The notes under the pieces are model-generated. The model did not search any database. It worked only from the letters and a program-made list of their open reading frames with translations, and was not told the origin of the DNA. From a bacterium (GTDB lineage Bacteria; Krumholzibacteriota; Krumholzibacteriia; LZORAL124-64-63): DNA of 64,000 nucleotides. The translations under genes and the position numbers were made by a program. Shown here in pieces: positions 33,701-41,170 of the stretch. Location of the stretch: NCBI GenBank assembly GCA_016719645.1, contig JADJYS010000009.1, forward strand, positions 112,911 to 176,910, written 5' to 3'. Every line of letters begins with the position of its first letter. The stretch's first letter is position 1.

Positions 33701-35839
33701 ATGAGCGAACATGCCATCCTGCTGACGGCGCTGGCGATCCTGCTGCTGCCGCTGCTGTCCTACGCGGTCCTCTTCTTCCTCGGGAAGAAGCTGCCGCGGC
33801 AGGGCGACTGGCTGGGCACGGGGCTGCTCGGCGTCGCCTGGCTGCTGTCCCTGCGGATCTTCGCCCGCTTCTGGGCCGCCGGCGACCCGGGCCTGCGGGT
33901 CGAGGGCGGCGTGCGCTGGCTCGACCTGGGCCGCTTCACGGCCGACGCCGGCATCCTGGTCGACGGCATGACCGCGATCATGCTGGTGGTGGTGACCACC
34001 GTCAGCTTCCTGGTGCACCTGTTCTCGATCGGCTACATGCACGGCGACCGGCGCTACGAGCGCTTCTTCGCCTTCCTGGGCTTCTTCACCTTCTCGATGC
34101 TCGGCATCGTGCTCAGCAACAGCCTGCTGTTCCTGTACGTGTTCTGGGAGCTGGTGGGCCTGGCGAGCTACCTGCTGATCGGCTTCTTCTTCCACAAGCC
34201 GTCGGCCGCCGCCGCCAACAAGAAGGCCTTCCTGACCAACCGCGTCGGCGACTTCGGCTTCTTCCTGGGCATCCTCATCTTCTTCACGGCCTACGGGACC
34301 TTCAACTACTTCGAGCTGTTCGCCGCCGCGCACCTCAGCCCGCTCTCGGGCGGCCTGCTGACCCTGGCGGGCGTCGGCCTGTTCATGGGCTGCGTCGGCA
34401 AGTCGGCGCAGGCCCCGCTGCACATCTGGCTGCCCGACGCCATGGAGGGCCCCACGCCGGTCAGCGCCCTGATCCACGCCGCGACGATGGTCGCCGCCGG
34501 CGTCTACATGGTCGCGCGCCTGCTGCCCCTGTTCGACCCCAACGCCCTGCTGGTGGTGGCCTACGTGGGCGCGATCACGGCCTTCCTGGGCGCGACCATC
34601 GCCGTGGTCAAGACCGACATCAAGAAGTCCCTGGCCTACTCCACCATCAGCCAGCTGGGCTACATGGTGATGGCGATGGGCGTCGGCGTCGCCTCGGCCG
34701 GCATGTTCCACCTCTGGACGCACGCCTTCTTCAAGGCCCTGCTCTTCCTCGGCTCCGGCTCGGTCATCCACGCCGTCCACACGCAGGAGATGCCGCTGAT
34801 GGGCGGCCTGCGCCGGAAGATGCCGATCACCTTCTGGACCTTCCTGATCGCGACCCTCGCCATCTCGGGCGTGCCGTTCTTCTCGGGCTTCTACTCCAAG
34901 GACGCCATCCTGGCCGGCGCGCTGGCCTTCGGCATGACGAAGGCGCACTACGTGCCCTTCCTGCTGGCCCTGGCCGCGGCCGGGCTCACGGCCTTCTACA
35001 TGTTCCGCATGGTGTTCCTGACCTTCATGGGCAAGCCCCGCGACGAGGAGCGCCACCACCACGCCCACGAGTCGCCCTGGACGATGACGGTGCCGCTGGT
35101 GACGCTGGCCGTCCTGGCCGTGGTCTCCTCCGGCTGGCGCGGGCCGGCCGACGGCTGGTTCTCGCGCTTCGTGGCGCCGTACGACATGGCGCGCATCGTC
35201 GCGCAGACGCCCGGCGCGCCGCATGCCGACGAAGTCCACGCGGTTCCGGCCACCGCCCACGACGAGCCCGCCCTGCCGCAGGAACCGCACGGCGAGCCCG
35301 TGCACGCGGAGGCGACGCACGAGGCGCCCGCCCACGGCGAAGCGGCCCACGGCGACGCCCACGACGCCCACGTCCACCACACCGCCCACATCGCGGCCAT
35401 GATCCTCTCGATCCTGGTCGCCGGCCTGGGCATCCTGGTCTCGTGGCTGACCTACATCCGCGGGCGCATCAGCGCGCCGGCGGTCCTGGCGCGGCTGCCG
35501 CGCGTGCACCACGTCCTGCAGAACATGTACTTCTTCGACGAGTTCTACGCGGCGACGGTCTACCGCTTCACGCTGTGGTTCAGCTGGCTCAACGGCGCCT
35601 TCGACCGCCTGGTGATCGACGGCATCGTCAACGGCATGGGGTACCTGACCCGCGTGCTGAGCTGGTTCGCCGGCCTCGCGGACCGGTACGTCGTCGACGG
35701 TCTGGTCAACGGTGTGGGCGCGGTGATCCAGGGAGCCGGCGAGGGCTTCCGCCGCCTCCAGACCGGGCGGGTGCAGTCGTACCTGGCGTACGCCTGCTTC
35801 TCCGTCCTGTTGCTCGTGTTCGTCTTCCGCGCCCTGTAG
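33701..35839 (+). CDS. nuoL: Complex I subunit L (NuoL) with histidine-rich loop
   Basis: A 712-residue antiporter-like proton pump subunit. Recognisable blocks include FWELVGLASYLLIGFFF, the KSAQAPLHIWLPDAMEGPTPVSALIHAATMVAAGVYM proton-channel helices and a C-terminal lateral helix with FDRLVIDGIVNG. Between residues about 505 and 565 is an insert very rich in His, Ala, Glu and Pro (HADEVHAVPATAHDEP, then repeated AHGEAAHGDAHDAHVHH), facing the cytoplasm or periplasm before the C-terminal amphipathic helix. Its function is unknown; metal binding is possible. Confidence 0.93.
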   Translation: MSEHAILLTALAILLLPLLSYAVLFFLGKKLPRQGDWLGTGLLGVAWLLSLRIFARFWAAGDPGLRVEGGVRWLDLGRFTADAGILVDGMTAIMLVVVTTVSFLVHLFSIGYMHGDRRYERFFAFLGFFTFSMLGIVLSNSLLFLYVFWELVGLASYLLIGFFFHKPSAAAANKKAFLTNRVGDFGFFLGILIFFTAYGTFNYFELFAAAHLSPLSGGLLTLAGVGLFMGCVGKSAQAPLHIWLPDAMEGPTPVSALIHAATMVAAGVYMVARLLPLFDPNALLVVAYVGAITAFLGATIAVVKTDIKKSLAYSTISQLGYMVMAMGVGVASAGMFHLWTHAFFKALLFLGSGSVIHAVHTQEMPLMGGLRRKMPITFWTFLIATLAISGVPFFSGFYSKDAILAGALAFGMTKAHYVPFLLALAAAGLTAFYMFRMVFLTFMGKPRDEERHHHAHESPWTMTVPLVTLAVLAVVSSGWRGPADGWFSRFVAPYDMARIVAQTPGAPHADEVHAVPATAHDEPALPQEPHGEPVHAEATHEAPAHGEAAHGDAHDAHVHHTAHIAAMILSILVAGLGILVSWLTYIRGRISAPAVLARLPRVHHVLQNMYFFDEFYAATVYRFTLWFSWLNGAFDRLVIDGIVNGMGYLTRVLSWFAGLADRYVVDGLVNGVGAVIQGAGEGFRRLQTGRVQSYLAYACFSVLLLVFVFRAL

Positions 35840-35866
35840 CGGTGCTACCCCGAGAGGAGCGTCTCG

Positions 35867-37363
35867 ATGGCTGACCATCTCCTGTCCTGGATGACCTTCG
35901 CGCCGGTCATCGGCGCGGCGGTGATCGCCGGCCTGCCCGGCCGGTACAAGGACCTCACCAAGTGGATCGCCGCGGCGGCGACCGCCGTGCCGCTGCTGCT
36001 GGCGGTGCAGCTCTTCCTGCAGTTCGACCGCACCACGGCGAACATGCAGTTCACGGAGCACTACACCTGGATCAAGAGCTTCAACATCGAGTACTTCCTG
36101 GGCGTGGACGGCCTGAGCGTGCCGATGGTGCTGCTGACGGCCCTGCTGTCGTTCCTCTGCATCATCGCCTCCTGGCGGATCGAGAAGGCGGTGAAGGGCT
36201 ACTTCAGCCTCTTCCTGCTGCTCGAGGCCGGCATGATGGGCGTGTTCTGCGCGCTGGACTTCTTCCTGTTCTACGTGTTCTGGGAAGTGATGCTGCTGCC
36301 GATGTACTTCCTGATCGGCATCTGGGGCGGCCCCCGCAAGGAGTACGCCGCCATCAAGTTCTTCCTGTACACGCTGGCCGGCTCGGTGCTGATGCTGCTG
36401 GCGATGATCGCCTTCTACTACAACGTGAAGGACCCGGTCACCGGCGGCCACACCTTCAACATGCTGCACATGATGGACCAGGCCAACCACGGCGGCATCC
36501 TCGCGCTGTCCAACGTGCGCTTCGTGATCTGGATGGGCCTGTTCATCGGCTTCGCCATCAAGGTGCCGGTGTTCCCGTTCCACACCTGGCTGCCCGACGC
36601 CCACGTCGAGGCGCCCACGGCCGTCTCGGTCATCCTGGCCGGCGTGCTGCTGAAGATGGGCACCTACGGCCTGCTGCGCATCAGCTACCCGATGCTGCCC
36701 GACCAGGCCGTCGGCTTCATGGTGCCGATGGCGATCCTCGGCGCGATCAACATCCTCTACGGCGCCTTCTGCGCCATGGCGCAGACGGACATGAAGAAGC
36801 TCGTGGCCTACTCCTCGGTCAGCCACATGGGCTACGTGCTGCTGGGCATGTCGGCGATGAACGAGGTCGGCATCAACGGCGCCGTGCTGCAGATGTTCAA
36901 CCACGGCACGATCACGGCCATGATGTTCCTCTGCGTGGGCGTCATCTACGACCGCGCCCACCACCGCGACATCAACGGCTTCGGCGGCCTGGGCCTGCAG
37001 CTGCCGGTCTACACCTCGGTCTTCTCGTTCGCGCTGTTCGCGGCCGTCGGCCTGCCCGGCCTGAGCGGCTTCGTCAGCGAGGCGATGGTCTTCATCGGCG
37101 CCTTCCCGACGCACCGCACGATCACCATCGTCAGCGCCCTGGGCATCGTCGTGGGCGCCGCCTACGTGCTGTGGATGCTGCAGCGCGTGTTCCTGGGCGA
37201 GAAGAACGCGAAGTACGACTCGCTGCCCGAGATCAGCGCCCGCGAGCTGTTCACCCTGGTGCCCATCGGCATCATCGTGCTGGTCCTGGGCGTCTACCCG
37301 ATGCCCGTGCTCGACCTGATGAAGGTGTCGCTGAACCATCTGATCAAGGTCGTGGCCGGCTAG
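35867..37363 (+). CDS. nuoM: Complex I subunit M (NuoM)
   Basis: A 498-residue antiporter-like subunit. Signatures are FYVFWEVMLLPMYFLIGIWGG, VPVFPFHTWLPDAHVEAPTAVSVILAGVLLKMGTYGLLR and AQTDMKKLVAYSSVSHMG. These are the conserved Glu and Lys residues of the proton channel. It follows nuoL by 27 bases with GAGAGGAG before its ATG. Confidence 0.95.
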   Translation: MADHLLSWMTFAPVIGAAVIAGLPGRYKDLTKWIAAAATAVPLLLAVQLFLQFDRTTANMQFTEHYTWIKSFNIEYFLGVDGLSVPMVLLTALLSFLCIIASWRIEKAVKGYFSLFLLLEAGMMGVFCALDFFLFYVFWEVMLLPMYFLIGIWGGPRKEYAAIKFFLYTLAGSVLMLLAMIAFYYNVKDPVTGGHTFNMLHMMDQANHGGILALSNVRFVIWMGLFIGFAIKVPVFPFHTWLPDAHVEAPTAVSVILAGVLLKMGTYGLLRISYPMLPDQAVGFMVPMAILGAINILYGAFCAMAQTDMKKLVAYSSVSHMGYVLLGMSAMNEVGINGAVLQMFNHGTITAMMFLCVGVIYDRAHHRDINGFGGLGLQLPVYTSVFSFALFAAVGLPGLSGFVSEAMVFIGAFPTHRTITIVSALGIVVGAAYVLWMLQRVFLGEKNAKYDSLPEISARELFTLVPIGIIVLVLGVYPMPVLDLMKVSLNHLIKVVAG

Positions 37364-37388
37364 CCGCTGCCGCGACGGGGAGAAGCCC

Positions 37389-38870
37389 GTGAGCGTGGAC
37401 ATGCTGCAGATCCCGGACTGGTCGGACCTGGGCGGCTTCCTGCCCGAGACCGTGATGTTCGGCGCCTTCCTGCTGGCCCTGCTGGGCGACCTGGTCGCCC
37501 GCCGGCGGCCGGTCGTGCCCTTCGCCATCGCCCTGGCCGGCGCCCTGGCGGCGCTGGGCCTCGCCTTCGCCGGCCTGGACGCGCCCGAGCGCACGATCCT
37601 GGGCGGCCTGGTCGTCGTGGACGGGCTGGCGGGCTTCTTCCGCATCCTGTTCGCCGTGGTCGCGGTGGCGACGATGCTGATCTCCTGGGCGAGCGAGGAG
37701 GTCATGGGGCGGACCCGCGAGAACAAGGGCGAGTACTACGCCCTGATCGCGCTGATGACCGGCGGCATGATGGTCATGGCCGAGGCCCGCGACCTGCTGA
37801 TGCTCTACCTGTCGCTGGAGCTGGTCTCGCTCAGCAGCTACGTCATGGCCGGCTACATGCGCAACAGCCTGCGCGCGACCGAGGCCTCGCTGAAGTACGT
37901 GATCTTCGGGGCGGTCAGCTCCGGCGTCATGCTCTACGGCCTGTCGCTGCTCTACGGCCTGACCGGCTCGCTGACCTACGCCGGCATCCGCGACGCCCTG
38001 GCCGCCGGCGCCGGCGACCCGCTGTCCCTGCTGACGGTCTGCGTGCTGCTGCTGGCGGGCTTGGGCTACAAGATCGCCATGGTGCCCTTCCACTTCTGGG
38101 CGCCCGACGTCTACGAGGGCGCGCCCACGCCGGTCGCCGCCTTCTTCTCGGTCGGCCCCAAGGCGGCGGGCTTCGCCATGATGATCCGCTTCTTCTACAC
38201 GACGATGCAGCCGGCGGTCGACCGCGTCGACTGGCGCCTGCTGATCGCCGTGCTGTCGGTCGCGACGATGACCTACGCCAACCTCGTCGCCGTGCGCCAG
38301 ACCAACGTGAAGCGCCTGCTGGCCTACTCCAGCATCGCCCACGCCGGCTACCTGCTGATGGGCTTCCTGATGCTGACCGCGGCGGGCCTGCAGGCGATCC
38401 TCTTCTACCTGCTCGTCTACGCGCTGATGAACCTGGGCGCCTTCCTGTTCGTGGTCGCCCTGAACAACTCGCTCAAGAGCGAGCACATCGACGACTACGC
38501 CGGCCTCGGCTTCCGCTCGCCCTGGGCGGCCGCGATGATGACCGTGTTCCTGTTCTCGCTGACCGGCCTGCCGCCGACCGCCGGCTTCATCGGGAAGTTC
38601 TACCTGTTCGCCGCGGTCATGCAGGAGGGCTGGTACTGGCTGGCGATCGTGGGCGTGCTCAACAGCGTGGTGAGCCTCTTCTACTACATGAAGATCGCGC
38701 GCACGATGTACTTCACGAAGGCGCCCGCCGACGCGCCCGCGGTGCCGATCGCGCCGCTGCACTACGTCATGATGGTCCTGCTGGCGGTCCCGACCCTGAT
38801 CCTCGGCCTATACTGGGGCGGCTTCAAGGACCTGGCCGACCGGGCCATCCAGCACTTCACCGCGATCTAG
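37389..38870 (+). CDS. nuoN: Complex I subunit N (NuoN)
   Basis: A 493-residue antiporter-like subunit completing the operon. Diagnostic blocks are YLSLELVSLSSYVMAGY, MVPFHFWAPDVYEGAPTPVAAFFSVGPKAAGFA and KRLLAYSSIAHAGYLLMGF. The start is GTG at 37389 after GGGGAGAAG; an ATG 12 bases later is possible. The next gene, a thioredoxin-like protein, starts nine bases after the stop and probably shares the transcript. Confidence 0.94.
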   Translation: MSVDMLQIPDWSDLGGFLPETVMFGAFLLALLGDLVARRRPVVPFAIALAGALAALGLAFAGLDAPERTILGGLVVVDGLAGFFRILFAVVAVATMLISWASEEVMGRTRENKGEYYALIALMTGGMMVMAEARDLLMLYLSLELVSLSSYVMAGYMRNSLRATEASLKYVIFGAVSSGVMLYGLSLLYGLTGSLTYAGIRDALAAGAGDPLSLLTVCVLLLAGLGYKIAMVPFHFWAPDVYEGAPTPVAAFFSVGPKAAGFAMMIRFFYTTMQPAVDRVDWRLLIAVLSVATMTYANLVAVRQTNVKRLLAYSSIAHAGYLLMGFLMLTAAGLQAILFYLLVYALMNLGAFLFVVALNNSLKSEHIDDYAGLGFRSPWAAAMMTVFLFSLTGLPPTAGFIGKFYLFAAVMQEGWYWLAIVGVLNSVVSLFYYMKIARTMYFTKAPADAPAVPIAPLHYVMMVLLAVPTLILGLYWGGFKDLADRAIQHFTAI

Positions 38871-38879
38871 AGGAGACCC

Positions 38880-39953
38880 ATGCGCACGCTCGTCCTCGCC
38901 GCCCTGGCCGTCGCGGCCGCGGCCTCCCTCGCCAGCGCCGAGACCCCCCCGGCCGCGCCCGGCGCGACGCTCGACTGGCGCGAGGGCCGCCCCTGGACCG
39001 AGGTCGTCGCCGAGGCGACCGCCGCCGGCAAGCCCATCTTCATCGACTTCTTCGCCACCTGGTGCGGGCCCTGCAAGATGCTCGACGCGCAGGTCTACAA
39101 CCGGCCCGAGGTGATCGCGGAGCTGGGCAAGCTCGTCACCTACAAGGTCGACGTGGACCTGGAGGCGTTCAAGCCGCTGGCCAAGCAGTTCGGCGTCAAG
39201 GCCATGCCCACGATGGTCCTCTGCAAGCCCGACGGCACCGAGATCGACCGCTTCCTGGGCTTCCGCCCCGCCGAGGAGTTCCTCGCGACGGTCGTCGACT
39301 ACGCCGCCGGCCGCAACACGCTCGCCGACCTGCAGGCGCGCACCGCCGCGTCCCCCGACGACCCCGCGCTGCTCGGCCGCCTCGGCGCCAAGTACGCCGA
39401 ACGCGGCGAAGCCGAACCGGCCCGCACGGCCCTGACCCGCGTGCTCGAACTGGATCCCGCCAACGCCGGCGGCCACGCCGCCCCGGCCCTGCAGGCGCTG
39501 GCCGAGCTGGAGGCCATGGACCGCAACTACCCGGCGGCCGTCGCGCACCTGCAGCGCCTGCTGGCGGAGTTCCCCGCCGCCGTGGACCGCGCCGAGATCC
39601 TCGGCTTCACGGCCTGGGCGCAGGGCCGCACCGGCGACCTGCCCGGCCAGTCCGCCACCTACCGCGAGCTGCTCAAGCTGAACCCGGACGACGTCCGCAC
39701 CCTCAACGCCCTGGCCTGGTCCCTGTCGGAGCAGAAGCAGGGCCTCGAGGAGGCCACGACCCACGCCCTGCGCGCCGCCGAGCTGAGCGGCGACGACCCC
39801 GAGGTCTGCGACACGGTGGCCGTGGTCTACTACGCGCGCGGGATGACGACGGAGGCGCTGGCTTGGATCGACAAGGCGATCGCGAAGGATCCGGGGAACG
39901 AGTCTTATCGGCAGCGGCGCGAGGTCATGGTGGAGGAGACGGCCGGGAAGTGA
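38880..39953 (+). CDS. Exported thioredoxin-like protein with TPR repeats
   Basis: A 357-residue protein: signal peptide MRTLVLAALAVAAAASLASA, a thioredoxin-fold domain with active site ATWCGPCKMLD near residue 60 and cis-Pro loop KAMPTMVLC, then about five TPR-like helical repeats from residue 150. Such periplasmic thioredoxins reduce or oxidise cysteines in exported proteins, for example apocytochromes. It begins nine bases after nuoN with AGAGGAG upstream and is the last gene before the insertion sequence, whose left end lies only 7 bases after its stop. Confidence 0.8.
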   Translation: MRTLVLAALAVAAAASLASAETPPAAPGATLDWREGRPWTEVVAEATAAGKPIFIDFFATWCGPCKMLDAQVYNRPEVIAELGKLVTYKVDVDLEAFKPLAKQFGVKAMPTMVLCKPDGTEIDRFLGFRPAEEFLATVVDYAAGRNTLADLQARTAASPDDPALLGRLGAKYAERGEAEPARTALTRVLELDPANAGGHAAPALQALAELEAMDRNYPAAVAHLQRLLAEFPAAVDRAEILGFTAWAQGRTGDLPGQSATYRELLKLNPDDVRTLNALAWSLSEQKQGLEEATTHALRAAELSGDDPEVCDTVAVVYYARGMTTEALAWIDKAIAKDPGNESYRQRREVMVEETAGK

Positions 39954-39977
39954 CCGGTTGGTTCTGATTCTGAAATT

Positions 39978-40009
39978 GTCCCTGGCGCGGTCGTTGCCGC
40001 GCCGGGGAC
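39978..40009 (+). promoter_or_regulatory. Hairpin immediately upstream of the transposase start codon
   Basis: GTCCCTGGCGCGG (39978-39990) and CCGCGCCGGGGAC (39997-40009) pair at 12 of 13 positions around a 6-base loop, and the ATG starts at the very next base (40010). No separate Shine-Dalgarno is present outside the stem. In several IS elements such structures block translation of read-through transcripts; the same is inferred here. Confidence 0.5.
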
Positions 40010-41107
40010 ATGACCACCAACACCCCCGGCTGGCAACCACCCCACTGCCCCAACCCCGACTGCCAATTCCACCAACAGGTTAGCCCCGCCTGGCGCTACA
40101 AGCGCAAGGGCTACTTCACCCGCCGCTGCGCCCCCAGGCGTATCCAGCGGTTCACGTGTCTCCACTGCGGCCGCAACTTCAGCACCCAGACCTTCTCCAC
40201 CTCCTACTGGCAGAAGCGTCCCGATCTGATGCCCCGGCTGTTCCTGCAGCTCGTCGGCTCGATGTGCAACCGCCAGATCGCCAGGGCCGAACGCGTTGCC
40301 CCCGCCACCGCTCAGCGTCAGATCTCCCGCCTCGGCCGCCACTGCCTGCTGTTCCACGCCCGACAGATGGTGCAGATCGGCCCCACTCCCGAGATCGTCG
40401 TCGACGGCTTCGAGACCTTCGAGTGGAGCCAGTACTTTCCCTTCCACCACAACGTGGCCGTCGACCCTGCGACCGGCTACTTCCTGCACCACACCGACAG
40501 CCCCCTGCGCCGCAAGGGGCGCATGACCATGCGCCAGAAGGAACGACGGGCCGATCTCGAGGCGACGCTGGGCCTTCCCGACCCGCAGGCCGTCCGCAGA
40601 GGGATGACGGAACTGCTCGAAGTAGTGACCAGGGGAACTGAATCGGTGGTGATCCGCAGCGACGATCACCCGGCGTACCCGAAAGCGATGTCGGATCTAT
40701 CCTGCAGGGTCGAGCACCGGGTCACCCCGGGCAAGGAGCACCGGGACCAGCACAACTCGCTGTGGGAGGTGAACCTGCTGGACCTGCTGATCCGCCACAG
40801 CACGGCGGCGCACAAGCGCGAGACGATCGCCTGGTCGAAGCGCCGGCAGTCGTCGGCGGAGAAGCTGGCGGTGCTGCAGGTGTGGCGCAACAACGTCAAG
40901 CGGCGGTGGGAGAACGGGCCGCCGGAGACGCCGGCGATGCTGCGGGGAGCCGTCGAGCGGGTGCTGGGGGTGCGGGACGTGTTGCGGGAGCGGTTGTTCC
41001 GGACTCGGATCGAGCTGCCAGAGGTATGGAGTCGGTACTACCAGGGCGGTGTGGAGACGGCGGCGCTGGCGGTGAACCGGCGGCACGAGCTGAAGTACGC
41101 GTATTGA
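40010..41107 (+). CDS. Zinc-ribbon DDE-type transposase (IS1/IS1595-like)
   Basis: A 365-residue protein. The N-terminus is a zinc ribbon (CPNPDC near residue 13, then C-x2-C in TCLHCGRNF near 52), followed by a helix-turn-helix-like stretch (CNRQIARAERVAPATAQRQISRLGRHC). Candidate catalytic acids are Asp in VVDGFETFEW (about 129), Asp in VIRSDDHPAYP (about 218) and the acidic residue in DQHNSLWEVN before the helix RHSTAAHKRETIAWSKRRQ, which resembles the corresponding helix of IS1-type transposases. The inverted repeats around it support this reading. Similar proteins are common in uncultured high-GC bacteria and are often called hypothetical. Catalytic assignments are tentative. Confidence 0.75.
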   Translation: MTTNTPGWQPPHCPNPDCQFHQQVSPAWRYKRKGYFTRRCAPRRIQRFTCLHCGRNFSTQTFSTSYWQKRPDLMPRLFLQLVGSMCNRQIARAERVAPATAQRQISRLGRHCLLFHARQMVQIGPTPEIVVDGFETFEWSQYFPFHHNVAVDPATGYFLHHTDSPLRRKGRMTMRQKERRADLEATLGLPDPQAVRRGMTELLEVVTRGTESVVIRSDDHPAYPKAMSDLSCRVEHRVTPGKEHRDQHNSLWEVNLLDLLIRHSTAAHKRETIAWSKRRQSSAEKLAVLQVWRNNVKRRWENGPPETPAMLRGAVERVLGVRDVLRERLFRTRIELPEVWSRYYQGGVETAALAVNRRHELKYAY

Positions 41108-41114
41108 GAGAACG

Positions 41115-41146
41115 GCAGAGGCGAGGCCGCGGGGCCTCGCCTCTGC
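41115..41146. terminator. 14-bp hairpin at the right end of the insertion sequence
   Basis: GCAGAGGCGAGGCC at 41115-41128 pairs perfectly with GGCCTCGCCTCTGC at 41133-41146. It lies after the transposase stop and, on the other strand, 25 bases past the subtilase stop, so it can end transcripts from both sides. It is directly joined to the repeat core AGGGACAATCTTC at 41148-41160. Confidence 0.65.
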
Positions 41147-41170
41147 TAGGGACAATCTTCCGATCAGAAC

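Noticed and set aside
33152..37726. Open frame of 1524 codons on the minus strand
   Set aside because: It is antisense to nuoJ-nuoN, which are unmistakable; the translation is His/Asp/Gln-rich low complexity.
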